Below are positions 38,826 through 50,232 of a stretch of 64,000 nt of DNA, piece by piece. The notes below the pieces were generated by a model. That model worked only from the letters and a program-made list of their open reading frames with translations, did no database searches and had not been told where the DNA came from. Source of the DNA: Kluyvera ascorbata ATCC 33433 (GTDB taxonomy: Bacteria; Pseudomonadota; Gammaproteobacteria; Enterobacterales; Enterobacteriaceae). Both the position numbers and the translations under genes were made by a program. The stretch's first letter is position 1. The number at the start of each line of letters is the position of its first letter. The stretch lies in the NCBI RefSeq assembly GCF_000735365.1, contig NZ_JMPL01000011.1:1-64000 (forward strand). Direction: 5' to 3'.

Positions 38826-41800
38826 CTACGATGCGTCGGCGGTCCCGGGCAAGGTTTCCGGCAGCTGGGCGGCGAAGCCTCGCAGACCGACAACGTGAAC
38901 GTGTTCGTGGTTTTGTACCACTTTACGCACCAGTTTGTAGGTCGTACCTTTCTCCGGACTGATGTTTTCCGGCGCCGCGATAATCAGCTGCATTTCCAGA
39001 CGCTCGCACAGTTCGAACAGCGTCGCGATGGAGCGGGCATCCAGACGTGCGGCTTCATCAAGGAACAGCAGACGGCACGGAGACAGGTCTTTACCACGCA
39101 GACGACGCGCTTCATCCTCCCAGCTCTGCACCACCATCACCAGAATTGACATCCCGGTACCGATAGCTTCCCCGGTAGACAGCGCGCCGGACTCCGCACG
39201 CAGCCAGCCGTCGGAACCACGGTTAACCTCAACTTCCATCTCAAGATAGCTACGGTAGTCGAGCAGCTCCTCACCAATGGTTTGCGGCGTGCGCTGGCCC
39301 ATGTCAATTTGTGGGTTCAGACGCTGATACAGCTTCGCCAGCGCTTCCGAGAAGGTCAGGCGATTGCTGTTGAACAGATCCTGATGCTGCTCGTGTTGTT
39401 CAGACAGCACGTCCAACAGCGTCGAGTGGGTTTCACGGACGTTCACGTTCAGACGCACGCTGTTCACCTGACCAAACGACACGCTCTGCAGACCCTGGTT
39501 CAGCTGGCGGATACGGTTCTGCTCGCGCTGAATGGTTTTGCGGATAATGTTCGCCACGCTTCGGGAGCTTATCGCCAGCTTCTGTTCGCGGTTGGTCAGC
39601 TCTTCCGTCAGGCGGCTCAGCTCGATTTCCATCTGTTCGATGGCTTCAACCGGGTCGTCGGTGCGGATGATATCCTGACGAATACGTTCGCGCAGGTGCT
39701 GGTAAACGGCGACAAAGAACTGGATCTTACGTTCCGGACGTTTTGGATCTTCCGACATGCGCAGCACATCGCGCAGGTGTTCGTTATCCGCCACGGCCAG
39801 ACGCAGCGCACCCAGCGCCTTATCCGACATCGAGCGCAGATCGTCAGCAGAGAGATAAGCCAGCTCGCGACGGTGCAGACGACGTTCAACGTTGTTGTCT
39901 TTCACCAGACGCATCACCGCGCACCAGCCCGCTTTCGCGCTCACCACCTGCTCGCGCATTTCGAGATAATCACGTTCCAGTTTACGCAGCTTACGGGTCA
40001 GGTTATCCATTTCCGCTTCGCAGAAGGTCAGCGCTTTTTCCAGCTGATTACGGCGCGTACGGTTGTTACTTAACTGGGCATGCAGCTCGTCGCGGCGGAT
40101 ACGCGCGCGCTCTTCTGCACCGGCATCGGCGCGAACGCCAATATCTTTCAACTCTTTATAGAGATCGTTAAGCAGCTCTTTTTTGGTGTCATAAGAGCTT
40201 TTCAACGATGCCAGCACCTGGCTGTACTGGCTAACCTGCGCTGCGTGAGTACGCATTGCTTCACGAGCGCGGCTACGTTCACTTTCCGCCTGCGCCAGAC
40301 GTTCACGCAGTTTTTCGTTGAGATCGCTGTTGCCGGAGAGCATCTCCGCCGAATCGGAATAGCCAAAGTGCGCGCGACGCTGTACCACTTCCGTCAGGGC
40401 AAACGCCTGCTGACGCGCTTCACGCTGCACCTGCTGTGACCAGGCATAATCTTCTTTCAGCTGTTCAAACTGCTCCGGGTCGTTCTGCAGAACAGAAGCG
40501 ATCGGCTCCAGCTTCGCCAGCTGATTGCCGTGTTGCTGAATGAAGCGCGCGGCTTCCTGAGCTTCGTCCAGGCGTTCCTGAATTTCTTCAACGCGGTCAG
40601 CCAGCGTCTCGTCGGCAAGCAGGCTCAGGCGCGGAAGCAGACGGTTAAGCAGGGCCACGCCCTCTTTCGCCTGCTCATACTGTGCCTGCTGCTGCTGGTT
40701 ATCGCTTTCGTGGCTGCTGAGCGCACGTTCCAGCTCGTTGCGACGGGCGTTCAGTTTGCGGATTTCCGCTTCCGGATCGTCCTCAAACGCTACCGACAGA
40801 TGGCTGCCGATAAAACGGCTGAACGCCTGGTGCAGACGCTGGGTTTTCTGTACGTCGAACGACAGGGTCGCAAAACGTTCGGACAGCCCTTCACGCTCGG
40901 CGTGCAGGCTCTCAATGCGGCTTTCGCGCGCAGCACGACCAAACAGCGGTACCGATGGGAAGCGTGAATAACGCCACTGGCGGTCGGAGGTTTTCACCAC
41001 CACCGCTTTTTCCAGTTCATCGACGTTGAATACGCTGTCATCAAAGGACTGCGGATCCCCTTCAATCAAATAGAGATCTTCCGGGCAATCTTCCAGCCCT
41101 TCCAGATACTCGGCGATCTGCGACAGATCCGGCACCACGATAGCGTGGCGAGACGGCCCGTATAACGCGGAGAAATACGGCGCATCGTCGAGGCTAACGT
41201 CATCATAAATTTCGGACAGCAACACGCCGCCAAAACGTTCTGCCAGCGCATTAAGGCGCTGGTCTTCAGAACCGCCTGGCTGGCTAAGACGCTCAATTTC
41301 ATCATCGACGGCACGTTTACGCGCACCAACTTCGTCGCGTTCAACGATGGCTTCACGTTCACGTTCCAGCAGCTGTTGCAGGTATTCGGTTACATCCTGG
41401 CTGGACTCAAACTGCTCGCCGCTCTGCTCACACAGCTGACTTAAGCTGTTTTGTGCCGCCAGCCATACCGGCGCACGATGCATCAGCGCGGAGATGCGCG
41501 ATTGCAGCTGTTCCTGCTCCTGACGCAGCGCCATACGCTGTTCGCGGGCATCGGTCACGCAGTCGCTCAGCGCAGCGATACGCGCTTCCAGCTCGTGATG
41601 CAGCTTTTCGAGTTCGTCGATACCGTACTGTTTGCCCTGACGCTTGCAGAAATCAGCCAGCAGACGCTCGGCTTCCTGCTGCTCACGCAGACGCTGTTCC
41701 AGTTCGTTCAGACGGCTGCGCAGCGGCTGCGCTTGCTCCGCCAGATGACGCTGGTTGACGCCGTCGCGCAGCAGTTCACGCGCCACTTCCCAGGCTTCGT

Positions 41801-43274
41801 TACGCGCCAGCGGGCCGTTAATGGCCTCAACAATCTGGAACGCCTGTTCAAACTGGCTGTGCGCGGTCTGCGACACGCTCATTTTTTGTTCGATGGTCAG
41901 CAGTTTTTCCGTTGCTTCCTGCTCTTTGGCCTGGAAGGTTTCCAGCCATTCGCCCGCGCTTTCCGGCGTTAAGTCCGGCAAATGACACAGCGCTTTCGCA
42001 CGCTCCAGCGCTTGTAGCGCCTGCGTGTACTGAATGGCGCGGGTTTGCTGGACGTCCAGCGCCTGCTGGTAGTCAGCGAGCTGGCTTTTCAGCTCATCCA
42101 CTTCCAGTTCGGCGGCTTCCGCGCGCGCTTCGTTCTCTTCTTGCTGCTCGGCGGCTTCGGCCACCACTTCGTTCTGCTCTTCCAGACGAATTTGCAGCTC
42201 ATCTAAGTCCGCTTCATAGCGTTCAATTTTTTCTTGCTGACGCAACGCCGTCTGCACCAGGTTCAGATGATCGCTGGCGGCCTGGTGGTCGGCTTCCAGA
42301 TCCCCTTCTGCACCGTTGTGTTCCTGGAGCTCACGGGCCATATCGACGTGTTTGTACTGCTCTGCCGCCAGCTGAGAGCGAGAGGTATACAGTTCGCGAC
42401 GGTATTCCAGCGCTTTATCAAGATGCACACGACGCTCGTTAGCGTGGCGCATGTAGTCGGCGGCCACGTAGTCGGTGGCTTCAGAAATCAGATGTTTAAA
42501 CAGGTCACGGTCAGACTGAGTGACGCGAATCGCTTCCAGCGTCATGCGGTTTTCACGCAGCGCCGCTTCCATATCCTGGAAGGCTTTACGCACACCGCTG
42601 TTTTCCGGCAACAGATAGTCACGCAGCGAGCGAGTAATCGCACTGGAAATACCGCCGTACAGCGAGGCTTCAATCAGGCGGTAGAACTTGCTACGGTCCG
42701 CCGCGGAGCGCAGGCGACGGGCCACGATGCCCAAATCGAACATCAGCGCATGGTAATCCGTAATCGAGTTGAACTGCTTGAACTGCACGCCTTCGATGGT
42801 ATCAAGCTTGTCCTTCAGCTCTTGCAGACTCAGTACGCGCGCCTGGCGTTCATTCAACGTTTCAGTCAGCAGCTGCGTTGGCTGAATGGAGGTTGACAGG
42901 CCCTGAATCGCAAATGGCTTGATGTCAACTTTACGGTCGCGCCCGGCAACCTGCTGTAGACGCACGCCCACCACCACGCGCTGATGGCGTGAGTTCATCA
43001 CGTCCAGCACAGAGTAACAGACGCCGGCTTTTAACTTACCGTGCAGGCCTTTATCGCGAGAACCGCTGGTGGCCCCGGCTTCCGTGGTGTTACGAAAGTG
43101 CAGCAGGGTTAAGTCAGGGATCAGCGCCGTGACGAAAGCCGCCATGGTGGTGGATTTACCGGCACCGTTACCGCCCGAAAGCGTGGTCACCAGTTCATCT
43201 AAATCGAAGGTACGGGCGAAGAACCCGTTCCAGTTAATCAGCGTTAGCGAACGAAATTTACCGCGATCGATCAT
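38826..43274 (-). CDS. mukB: MukB, SMC-like condensin ATPase
   Basis: 1482 residues, close to E. coli's 1486. The core of the MukBEF condensin that folds and segregates the chromosome; it also binds topoisomerase IV. The N-terminal head has Walker [10 protein letters not shown] at 34-42; two long coiled coils (about 230-560 and 790-1110) flank a hinge near 640-780; the C-terminal head has the signature and Walker B regions ([27 protein letters not shown]). It is the last gene of cmoM-mukF-mukE-mukB, overlapping mukE by one base. Confidence 0.97.
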   Translation of the reverse strand: MIDRGKFRSLTLINWNGFFARTFDLDELVTTLSGGNGAGKSTTMAAFVTALIPDLTLLHFRNTTEAGATSGSRDKGLHGKLKAGVCYSVLDVMNSRHQRVVVGVRLQQVAGRDRKVDIKPFAIQGLSTSIQPTQLLTETLNERQARVLSLQELKDKLDTIEGVQFKQFNSITDYHALMFDLGIVARRLRSAADRSKFYRLIEASLYGGISSAITRSLRDYLLPENSGVRKAFQDMEAALRENRMTLEAIRVTQSDRDLFKHLISEATDYVAADYMRHANERRVHLDKALEYRRELYTSRSQLAAEQYKHVDMARELQEHNGAEGDLEADHQAASDHLNLVQTALRQQEKIERYEADLDELQIRLEEQNEVVAEAAEQQEENEARAEAAELEVDELKSQLADYQQALDVQQTRAIQYTQALQALERAKALCHLPDLTPESAGEWLETFQAKEQEATEKLLTIEQKMSVSQTAHSQFEQAFQIVEAINGPLARNEAWEVARELLRDGVNQRHLAEQAQPLRSRLNELEQRLREQQEAERLLADFCKRQGKQYGIDELEKLHHELEARIAALSDCVTDAREQRMALRQEQEQLQSRISALMHRAPVWLAAQNSLSQLCEQSGEQFESSQDVTEYLQQLLEREREAIVERDEVGARKRAVDDEIERLSQPGGSEDQRLNALAERFGGVLLSEIYDDVSLDDAPYFSALYGPSRHAIVVPDLSQIAEYLEGLEDCPEDLYLIEGDPQSFDDSVFNVDELEKAVVVKTSDRQWRYSRFPSVPLFGRAARESRIESLHAEREGLSERFATLSFDVQKTQRLHQAFSRFIGSHLSVAFEDDPEAEIRKLNARRNELERALSSHESDNQQQQAQYEQAKEGVALLNRLLPRLSLLADETLADRVEEIQERLDEAQEAARFIQQHGNQLAKLEPIASVLQNDPEQFEQLKEDYAWSQQVQREARQQAFALTEVVQRRAHFGYSDSAEMLSGNSDLNEKLRERLAQAESERSRAREAMRTHAAQVSQYSQVLASLKSSYDTKKELLNDLYKELKDIGVRADAGAEERARIRRDELHAQLSNNRTRRNQLEKALTFCEAEMDNLTRKLRKLERDYLEMREQVVSAKAGWCAVMRLVKDNNVERRLHRRELAYLSADDLRSMSDKALGALRLAVADNEHLRDVLRMSEDPKRPERKIQFFVAVYQHLRERIRQDIIRTDDPVEAIEQMEIELSRLTEELTNREQKLAISSRSVANIIRKTIQREQNRIRQLNQGLQSVSFGQVNSVRLNVNVRETHSTLLDVLSEQHEQHQDLFNSNRLTFSEALAKLYQRLNPQIDMGQRTPQTIGEELLDYRSYLEMEVEVNRGSDGWLRAESGALSTGEAIGTGMSILVMVVQSWEDEARRLRGKDLSPCRLLFLDEAARLDARSIATLFELCERLEMQLIIAAPENISPEKGTTYKLVRKVVQNHEHVHVVGLRGFAAQLPETLPGTADAS

Positions 43275-43978
43275 TACTCTTCCTCCCCGCTATCCTGCTG
43301 ATTGTCGTCGTTCTCGTCATTGAGCTGCAGATGGTTTTCAATCGCCATCGCTTCGCCATCGCGAATCATGCGCAGTTGCGCTTCACGCGCGTCATCGCCG
43401 GAGCGAACGTCGGCGCCAAAGCGGAACACCGATTCGGTAATGCGGAATTTGCTGCTGTCATGCCCCATAAACCACACCATCCCAAGACGGCGCAGGCGGT
43501 TCAGCGAGGAGCGGACTTTCTCTTGCAGCTTCTGACGATCAAGATCAGAACCGGTTGAGCGGTTATTCACCAGCTTCAGCAGTTTGGCTTCGTCGGCCAG
43601 CGACAGTAGCTCATCGTAGAGCTCCTGTTGGGTGAAGATGCCTTCATTCGCCAGACGTTCCGGGCTCAGGTACAGGTAGCAAAGAATTTTGCCGACCATC
43701 ATGTCCAGTTCGGATAAGACCGAGCGAGGAATCAGCGTAGTAGAGCGCGGGCGCAGATAGAAGAACCCTTCCGGCGCACGAATCAGCTCCACGTTATAGC
43801 GGGCATAAAACTCTTCCAGATATTCCTGGAAATCCATTAAAAAGGCGTGGTTGTCCAGTTCATCCAGACCGATGTGGCGACCACCGCGCAACGCGCTATC
43901 CAGCGCCGGGAAAAGGGGGTTGGCCAGGGCCTGTGCCAGTTTAACCGGCATCACTTGTTCAATATTTATCGATGACAT
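43274..43978 (-). CDS. mukE: MukE, condensin subunit
   Basis: 234 residues from [23 protein letters not shown], as E. coli. MukE binds MukF and together they bridge MukB heads and hold DNA. It is a kite-type winged-helix subunit. The acidic C-terminal tail ([14 protein letters not shown]) is usual. A longer in-frame start exists at 44005, but the start at 43978 matches the family. The gene overlaps the end of mukF by 20 bases, which suggests translational coupling. Confidence 0.95.
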   Translation of the reverse strand: MSSINIEQVMPVKLAQALANPLFPALDSALRGGRHIGLDELDNHAFLMDFQEYLEEFYARYNVELIRAPEGFFYLRPRSTTLIPRSVLSELDMMVGKILCYLYLSPERLANEGIFTQQELYDELLSLADEAKLLKLVNNRSTGSDLDRQKLQEKVRSSLNRLRRLGMVWFMGHDSSKFRITESVFRFGADVRSGDDAREAQLRMIRDGEAMAIENHLQLNDENDDNQQDSGEEE

Positions 43979-45281
43979 GCGCCTGTACCTTGGCTCCGTA
44001 ATCATTAATCGACTGCCATTTAGCCGGCAGTCCTGTGAAATCTGCTTGCGCCACGCCCAAACGTACCGCCTGGTCTACCACGATTCTCGCGACGTCGAAG
44101 TGACGCGCGCGCGGATACTGCACCAGGTATTCTTTCACCACCAGACCGAGGTCCAGCGGCAGCTGTTTGGTTCGATAGATAGCCAACTGTTCTTCAATTA
44201 GCGCGGCGAGCTGTTCGCGAATTTCGTTAAATTCTTCGTACTCTAAATCCGGCGGAAGTTCCCCGGTGACCTCTTCGTCGCGCAGCGTCATCTCTTCATC
44301 ACGCATGTCCAGCAGACGGTCGGCGCTGGCGTAGGTGAGCGCCCACGGCGCGTCGAAGTAAGACTGTACCGACTGGCGCAAACGCTGAGCAAACACGCGG
44401 TTTTTATCCATGTCGATAGCGGTACGGATAAATTTATGCACGTGGCGGTCGTAGCCAATCCACAGGTCAATTGCCTGCTGGCCCCAGCTCACGATGCGGT
44501 CAAGCTTGCTTTGCAGATCGAATACCAGCCTGTCCACAAAGTGCAGATCGTTATGGCTCAACGTGGCATCCTGAATACGCAGCAGGTTGGCCTGTAGCTT
44601 GTCGCCCGCGGCATCTAACGTATCCTGCAGTTCACGCAGGGTGCCGGAGGTTTCAGAAAGCAGCAGCTCACAGCTGGAGATAGCCGCGCGCCAGTCTTTG
44701 TTCAGCAACTGGGCAATATCGTCTTTCACCGATTGCTGCTGCTCATCCATAATGCGCTGCGTCAGATCGATACTGTCAAATATCTCGGCCACTGAGTATT
44801 TCAGCGGTGCGTAAACGTTGCGATGCCAGTGAAATTCATCGCCACCCTCGTCGGCGGAATCCGCCGCGCGCTTGAGCTCGCTGGCAACAATCGATAGCTG
44901 CATAGAGAGGCGCAGAGTGGAGAATTCACGCTGACGAATATAATAGTCGGTGATGCCAATCCCCAGCGGAGTCAGACGATAAATGGCGTTGCCTTCCGTG
45001 ATTTCGCTGGTAAAGCGGTTCAGCAGACGTTGGCGAACCAGGTCGTTAATCGCGTTATTGGCACGAGTCCCGATGGTTTCACTGGTTTGCTCAAACGCAT
45101 CACTGACGTGACGAAACGCGTCCACCAGCTCGCCTTCCGTCATTTCACCTTCCAGTCGTTCTCCGTTCAGCGTTGCAATAGCCAGCAAAAACGAGAGCCT
45201 ATCGACGGGTAGCGAAATGGCGAAATCATTTTTCCTGGCCCAGGCAACCAGTTCGGGGACTGTCTGGGAAAATTCACTCAT
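43959..45281 (-). CDS. mukF: MukF, kleisin of the MukBEF condensin
   Basis: 440 residues, as in E. coli. MukF dimerises through its N-terminal winged-helix domain (to about 115), has a helical middle region that contacts MukB neck, and a C-terminal winged helix that binds the MukB cap. A Leu-rich helical region near 180-280 is evident. It overlaps cmoM by 8 bases and mukE by 20, so the operon is tightly coupled. Confidence 0.96.
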   Translation of the reverse strand: MSEFSQTVPELVAWARKNDFAISLPVDRLSFLLAIATLNGERLEGEMTEGELVDAFRHVSDAFEQTSETIGTRANNAINDLVRQRLLNRFTSEITEGNAIYRLTPLGIGITDYYIRQREFSTLRLSMQLSIVASELKRAADSADEGGDEFHWHRNVYAPLKYSVAEIFDSIDLTQRIMDEQQQSVKDDIAQLLNKDWRAAISSCELLLSETSGTLRELQDTLDAAGDKLQANLLRIQDATLSHNDLHFVDRLVFDLQSKLDRIVSWGQQAIDLWIGYDRHVHKFIRTAIDMDKNRVFAQRLRQSVQSYFDAPWALTYASADRLLDMRDEEMTLRDEEVTGELPPDLEYEEFNEIREQLAALIEEQLAIYRTKQLPLDLGLVVKEYLVQYPRARHFDVARIVVDQAVRLGVAQADFTGLPAKWQSINDYGAKVQAHVIDKY

Positions 45282-46068
45282 CGTTTATCCTTGTTTCTGT
45301 CTGCGGCTTCAGCGCGGTGACATGAATATAACGCCCCAGGCTAATATAGGGTTCCTGGCGGCAATAGCGCGTTTCAAGCTCCAGCAAAATATCAAAACTG
45401 TTTTTTTGCATCTGTTTATCGCGCAAATAGTCATGAAACACCCGCACGCCGGTTTTCCCGTCAATTTGCCAGCCGCTCTCTTCCAGCCAGCGATAGACCT
45501 GTTGCGGATCGCGCGGGTAGTTCGGCGACAGCGTACGTCTTTTCTTTTTAGGCATGCCTAGCGCCACGTAATCGAAGTTGCCGACCACCATGTTACGCAT
45601 CAACAGGCCGTTTGCATTGTAGAACATTAATGATAATGCGCCGCCCGGACGCAGCACCGACCACAGCGTGTTAAGCACGTCCTGCGGTTCGGCCACCCAC
45701 TCCAGCACAGCATGGAACAATATCAGATCAACCGGGCTTTCCAAATGCTCAGCCACATCCTGGACCGCGCATTGTACGAAATGCATGTTGTGGCTCACAC
45801 CTTTCTCGCTGGCGGCCTGCGTTGCCCGGGCGATCATCTCTTCGGAAAGATCGCATAGCGTTACGTGATGACCACGCTCCGCCATTTTGATGGCCGTCTG
45901 GCCTTCACCACCGCCGGCATCCAGGATACGCAGCGGCTGCGGCCCCATTTTAGCCAGCAGCGCGTCAAGATCTTGCCACAGAATAGCCTGGCGCAGCTGT
46001 CCCTTCGTGGTGCCGTATATATTGCGGGAAAATTTATCCGCAATGTCATCGAAATTGCGATCCTTCAC
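45274..46068 (-). CDS. cmoM: CmoM (SmtA), tRNA cmo5U34 carboxymethyl methyltransferase
   Basis: 264 residues starting at GTG after AGGATGTCCT. A class I SAM methyltransferase with motif [15 protein letters not shown] near residue 50 and an acidic motif CDLSEEMI. CmoM methylates 5-carboxymethoxyuridine at the wobble base of some tRNAs to give mcmo5U. It is the first gene of the muk operon and is divergent from elyC. Three residues longer than the E. coli protein at the C-terminus. Confidence 0.94.
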   Translation of the reverse strand: MKDRNFDDIADKFSRNIYGTTKGQLRQAILWQDLDALLAKMGPQPLRILDAGGGEGQTAIKMAERGHHVTLCDLSEEMIARATQAASEKGVSHNMHFVQCAVQDVAEHLESPVDLILFHAVLEWVAEPQDVLNTLWSVLRPGGALSLMFYNANGLLMRNMVVGNFDYVALGMPKKKRRTLSPNYPRDPQQVYRWLEESGWQIDGKTGVRVFHDYLRDKQMQKNSFDILLELETRYCRQEPYISLGRYIHVTALKPQTETRINDE

Positions 46069-46192
46069 AGGACATCCTCACATCGCCAGTGACAAAGGGG
46101 CTATTTTGTCACACCCACGGCGATAATGAAGCTATCTGGTGTAATATCGCTGCATTCATACGGTCGGATGGTTAAAAAAGGAACGGTGCCGA

Positions 46193-46972
46193 ATGCTTTT
46201 TACGCTGAAAAAGTATATTGGCGGCATGATGCTGCCGCTGCCCCTGCTTCTGTTGCTGATAGGTTTGGGAATATTCCTGGTCTGGTTCACCCGCTTTCAA
46301 AAACTGGGCAAAGGGGCCATTACCGTAGGATGGCTGGCGCTGCTGCTGCTCAGTCTTCAACCGGTCGCTGATGGATTACTCAAACCGATTGAAGATAAAT
46401 ACCCGACATGGCGCGGTGAAGAACCTGTGAAGTACGTTGTTGTACTCGGTGGCGGGTATACCTGGAACCCGGAGTGGGCGCCCAGTTCAAACCTTATCAA
46501 CAACAGTTTGCCAAGGCTTACTGAAGGTATTCGTCTGTGGCAGGCCAATCCGGACGCGAAGATTATCTTCACTGGTGCACGGGCAACCACGAATACGGTA
46601 AGCACCGCAGAAGCGGGGGCCAGAGTTGCTGAGAGCCTTGGCGTACCGCGCAGCGAAATCATCGTGCTCGATACTCCGAAAGATACCGAAGAAGAGGCCA
46701 GCGCCGTGAAGGCTGCCATCGGCGACGCCCCTTTCCTGCTGGTGACATCAGCGTCTCATTTGCCTCGTGCGATGATCTTCTTTCAACACGCCGGGCTGCA
46801 CCCGCTGCCTGCGCCAGCCAACCAGTTGGCCATCACCTCTCCGCTTAACCCGTGGGAGCGTATCATCCCTTCCCCAGTTTGGCTGATGCACAGCGACCGG
46901 GTCGGATATGAGACGCTGGGACGAATCTGGCAGTGGTTGAAAGGGGACTCAGGAGAGCCAGGGGAGCAGTGA
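46193..46972 (+). CDS. elyC: ElyC (YcbC), envelope biogenesis factor
   Basis: 259 residues, exactly E. coli ElyC. Two N-terminal membrane helices (about 10-32 and 38-58) followed by a periplasmic DUF218 domain with the motif VVLGGGYTWNPEW and SASHLPRAM. ElyC affects peptidoglycan synthesis at low temperature, probably through the lipid carrier; mechanism is not settled. Its last 24 bases overlap the end of the convergent ycbJ. Confidence 0.94.
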   Translation: MLFTLKKYIGGMMLPLPLLLLLIGLGIFLVWFTRFQKLGKGAITVGWLALLLLSLQPVADGLLKPIEDKYPTWRGEEPVKYVVVLGGGYTWNPEWAPSSNLINNSLPRLTEGIRLWQANPDAKIIFTGARATTNTVSTAEAGARVAESLGVPRSEIIVLDTPKDTEEEASAVKAAIGDAPFLLVTSASHLPRAMIFFQHAGLHPLPAPANQLAITSPLNPWERIIPSPVWLMHSDRVGYETLGRIWQWLKGDSGEPGEQ

Positions 46973-47842
46973 TTTTGAGGCCAGATCGAAGTTGGCCCGG
47001 CTGAATTTGCCGGTATTAACCAACTGCTCAACCTCATCCCACAGCAGATATAGCCAGCGCCGCCAGAGAAACGCCTCTGAGACCGGCGCGCGCTGGAGAT
47101 AGTGCCACAACAGCTGTTCCGCTTGCCCGCTCTCGTGCAGCCGGAACAGCTCATATTCCCGCGGTGCCCAGAGAATCGCCCCCGGTCCTACCATCGCCAG
47201 CAGTTGATCGCTGCGGGAATCTTTCAGCATGCTGCGCAAAGTCAGATGCCCGTGCACCAGCACGCAGTTATCGCTAAAACCTTCAAACAGCGCATCGAGA
47301 CACTCACGGGTGCGAAACAGCAGCCTCTTATCCTGCATGGTTAGCCCGGTATTCTGGTAAAGATTGAGCGTTCCCCACAGCACTTCAATACGCTGGCGAT
47401 ACCAGTGCGGCCAGCTATTTTCCTGCGTGCCGTCAACAAAGCCGACGCATCCTGAGCTGTCTACCCGATGCCATGCCAGCAGCGCTTCCACGATTTGATC
47501 TTTTAGCGCGTCCCACCGCTGAGGGTTACGGGTGGGCGCTTCAACGGGTACGCCGCGCAGGCGCTCAAGCAACAGTACGTCTGGTCCTGGGTGTTCTTCA
47601 TGCGTCATCACCCCATATACCACCGGCATCCGCACGGTGCCGTGACGAGCCAGCGTGGAGATTTTCCATGCCAGCTGGCGCGCTACGCCTGGCGATGAAA
47701 AACTCCTCGCCAGCAGCGGCATAGGATTTCCTTCGGCATCATACAGCGACCACAGCGCGGTATCCGTCTGCTCGTTAATACATTCCACACGACTGAGCGA
47801 TTCTCCCAGCAGGTGGCTGAGTTCTGCACGTAGCTGTTCCAT
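46949..47842 (-). CDS. ycbJ: YcbJ, phosphotransferase-like protein
   Basis: 297 residues, as in E. coli. It has the layout of an aminoglycoside phosphotransferase/protein-kinase-like fold, with a segment LVHGHLTLRSML at the position of the catalytic loop. In this protein the usual catalytic Asp (HxDxxxxN) is not present: the loop reads HGHLTLRS, so phosphotransfer is doubtful. Function unknown. It is 150 bases downstream of kdsB on the same strand. Confidence 0.9.
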   Translation of the reverse strand: MEQLRAELSHLLGESLSRVECINEQTDTALWSLYDAEGNPMPLLARSFSSPGVARQLAWKISTLARHGTVRMPVVYGVMTHEEHPGPDVLLLERLRGVPVEAPTRNPQRWDALKDQIVEALLAWHRVDSSGCVGFVDGTQENSWPHWYRQRIEVLWGTLNLYQNTGLTMQDKRLLFRTRECLDALFEGFSDNCVLVHGHLTLRSMLKDSRSDQLLAMVGPGAILWAPREYELFRLHESGQAEQLLWHYLQRAPVSEAFLWRRWLYLLWDEVEQLVNTGKFSRANFDLASKSLLPWLS

Positions 47843-47964
47843 GTCAGATTACCCCTATGAAAGCCATTGCTTTCATAATGAGCATATGAAATATGAATTT
47901 CACCAGACAAGATCAAAATTGAAACAGAAAGTCAGGAAATACCCGAGATGTAGTCAATAATGTT

Positions 47965-47985
47965 GCCCCCTCAGAACGAGGGGGC
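47965..47985 (-). terminator. Hairpin after kdsB
   Basis: GCCCCCTC, AGAAC, GAGGGGGC: an 8-base perfect GC-rich stem 8 bases past the kdsB stop. No T run follows it in the leftward direction, so it may be an mRNA-end stabiliser rather than a full terminator. Confidence 0.65.
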
Positions 47986-47992
47986 GACGGGA

Positions 47993-48739
47993 TTACTTCA
48001 ACTCAGCGCGAACGCGGGCCAGATCTTCCGGTGTATCCACCCCTGTGCCCGGCACTTCTTTTGCCACCGCAACGTGAATTTTTTCTCCGTACCACAGCAC
48101 GCGCAGCTGTTCGAGCATCTCAATGTGCTCCAGCGGGCTTGGCGCCCAGTTGACGTAGCGGCGGATAAATCCAGCGCGGTAGCCGTAAATGCCAATATGG
48201 CGCAGCAGCGTATCGCCAATCGCTTCACGGCTGTTGGCAAAACGATCGCGATCCCATGGGATCGTGGCTCGGGAGAAGTACAGCGCGTAGCCGTCTTTAT
48301 CCATGACCACTTTTACCGCGTTCGGGTTAAAAGCTTCTTCTGCATCATGGATCGGCACCGCCAGCGTTGCCATACCGGAATGGCTGGCCGCCAGGTTTTC
48401 CGCTACCTGACGGATAATTACCGCCGGGATCATCGGCTCGTCGCCCTGCACGTTAACGATAACGGTATCATCACTAAAACCGCATTTTTCGACCACTTCA
48501 GCCAGACGCTCGGTTCCGGACTGATGATCGGCACGGGTCATGCATACTTCGCCACCGGCCGCTTCAACGGCTTTCGCTACGTCAGCATGGTCAGTTGCCA
48601 CAATGATGCGATCGGCTCCAGACTCACGCGCGCGTTCCAATACGTGCACAATCATCGGTTTGCCGTTGATATCCTGTAACGGTTTTCCCGGCAGGCGCGT
48701 AGACGCAAAACGAGCGGGAATAATCACGACAAAACTCAT
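47993..48739 (-). CDS. kdsB: CMP-KDO synthetase
   Basis: 248 residues, the E. coli length. Activates 3-deoxy-D-manno-octulosonate to CMP-KDO for addition to lipid A. The nucleotide-binding N-terminus [19 protein letters not shown] and the metal-binding segments ([19 protein letters not shown]) are intact. Its ATG overlaps the ycaR stop by 4 bases (ATGA), so the pair is coupled. With lpxK, msbA and ycaR it forms an LPS gene cluster. Confidence 0.96.
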   Translation of the reverse strand: MSFVVIIPARFASTRLPGKPLQDINGKPMIVHVLERARESGADRIIVATDHADVAKAVEAAGGEVCMTRADHQSGTERLAEVVEKCGFSDDTVIVNVQGDEPMIPAVIIRQVAENLAASHSGMATLAVPIHDAEEAFNPNAVKVVMDKDGYALYFSRATIPWDRDRFANSREAIGDTLLRHIGIYGYRAGFIRRYVNWAPSPLEHIEMLEQLRVLWYGEKIHVAVAKEVPGTGVDTPEDLARVRAELK

Positions 48740-48918
48740 GGTCGATTCTCTTCAGCAGCTAAAACGCGGGCTTCGTTTTCCAGCAATACGGGGATTCCGT
48801 CACGCAGGGGAAACGCCAGATTATCAAGTTTGCAAATCAGTTCTTGCTTGTCCTGGCTGTAGTAGAGTTTGCCGTTGCAAACCGGGCAGGCAATAATTTC
48901 AAGTAGACGGTGATCCAT
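48736..48918 (-). CDS. ycaR: YcaR, Trm112-like small protein
   Basis: 60 residues from [21 protein letters not shown]. coli YcaR is the same size. It has the Trm112/UPF0434 fold with a single CPVC pair but lacks a second clear Cys pair. Role not known in this family. The start at 48918 follows AGGAGG and agrees with E. coli; an upstream start at 48963 would add 15 residues without homology. Confidence 0.93.
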   Translation of the reverse strand: MDHRLLEIIACPVCNGKLYYSQDKQELICKLDNLAFPLRDGIPVLLENEARVLAAEENRP

Positions 48919-48969
48919 GGTTCCTCCTGATGGGCCGTATCGAAAACCAGTGCAGCATATCATAGAGCG

Positions 48970-50202
48970 CTACCGGTCTGCGTCAATCTCCCAACCGTGT
49001 CGTTGTTCACTAAAGAGTTTTTCAGCCACCGCACCGAGTTTCACCCGCGTCGCACCCTGCCAGCGGGCAAAATCGTTAATGGCCTGAATGAGCCCCTTTT
49101 CCAGATGCTGACTGACCCGCACGCCCGTTTCCAGGTACAGTGCAAAAATTTCCAGCACCCCATCTGTACGATGCATCTTGCTGTCCATACGCCCAACGAT
49201 TTCCCCACGATGCAGCAATGGCAGCACAAAGTAGCCGTACTGGCGTTTCGGCGCTGGCGTGTAGCACTCCAGGCGGTAGGTAAAGTTGAAAAATTGCTCT
49301 GCACGTTTGCGATCCCACACCACGGGATCAAACGGTGAAAGCACGGCGCTATGCGTCGCGTTCAGCTTTCCCTCTGCCGCACGCGTCAATTCCGGCAGCA
49401 GGCTCTGGTGTACCCACATTTCACCAAGCTGTTCGACGTCAACCGGCACCACCAACTGGCGCTCCTGCCACTCAGCCAGCAGTAAAGCGAGATCGGGGCG
49501 GCGCAGACGGTAGTAATCCGCCAGCCACTCGGGGCGGAAAATGCCCAGGCTGCGAGCACTGTTCTCCAGCATAACGGTCTCAGCCTGTGGTTGGGCCAGC
49601 GCATCGGTTTCATCGTTCCAGCAAGGCATAACGCGTTCAGTTAGATCGTAGACCCGTTGGAAGTTGCGGCGTTCGACAACCATCACTTCCCCAGCGGTAA
49701 AGAGGCCTTCGAGATGACGTTTATGCGGCTTCCATTCCCACCAACCGCTCTCCCCCTTACGTGGGTGAACGAAATCAGCCGAACGCACCGGGCCATGCTG
49801 CGCAATATGGGATTTCAACGCGGCGATGTCATCGGCGTGTTCATCCATCCAGCTCTGGTGGTACTTCCAGCCCATATTGTGCGGGGCAAGCATACGATGC
49901 CTGACCAGGGAGAAGTCACTTCGCGGCAGAAAGCAGGCTTCATGCGCCCAGTATTCCATTAATTCACCGCGAGAAAGCGCCTCATCCAGCCACGCTGGCG
50001 AATAAGCACCAAGACGGCTGAAGAGCACCAGATAGGGGCTACGCGCGACCACGTTGATGGTGTCAATTTGCAACAGGGACATTTGCTGAATAGCAGGAAG
50101 AATATCGGCCGCCCTAGCCAAGCGGCGCGGGCGGTTAAGCAACCCCTGTGCCGCGAGATGAAGATGGCGTGCGGCACGAAGGGTAAGATGCAACTTAGAC
50201 AT
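48970..50202 (-). CDS. ycaQ: YcaQ, DNA interstrand-crosslink glycosylase
   Basis: 410 residues, as in E. coli. An HTH_42-superfamily (AlkZ/AlkX-like) glycosylase that unhooks nitrogen-mustard interstrand crosslinks. The N-terminal tandem winged-helix region and the central segment with QHGPVRSADFVHPRK are characteristic; the catalytic QxQ motif of this superfamily appears as QQMSLLQIDTI near residues 38-48, reading LQID in place of a clean QxQ. It lies between ycaR and lpxK, all leftward. Confidence 0.9.
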   Translation of the reverse strand: MSKLHLTLRAARHLHLAAQGLLNRPRRLARAADILPAIQQMSLLQIDTINVVARSPYLVLFSRLGAYSPAWLDEALSRGELMEYWAHEACFLPRSDFSLVRHRMLAPHNMGWKYHQSWMDEHADDIAALKSHIAQHGPVRSADFVHPRKGESGWWEWKPHKRHLEGLFTAGEVMVVERRNFQRVYDLTERVMPCWNDETDALAQPQAETVMLENSARSLGIFRPEWLADYYRLRRPDLALLLAEWQERQLVVPVDVEQLGEMWVHQSLLPELTRAAEGKLNATHSAVLSPFDPVVWDRKRAEQFFNFTYRLECYTPAPKRQYGYFVLPLLHRGEIVGRMDSKMHRTDGVLEIFALYLETGVRVSQHLEKGLIQAINDFARWQGATRVKLGAVAEKLFSEQRHGWEIDADR

Positions 50203-50232
50203 GCGGACTCCCCTAATTGTCGCCGAGGCCGT

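Noticed and set aside
42000-43000. Overlapping reverse frames within mukB read as separate proteins
   Set aside because: Coiled-coil coding sequence of E, Q, R and L codons gives long open antisense frames. mukB is uninterrupted here.
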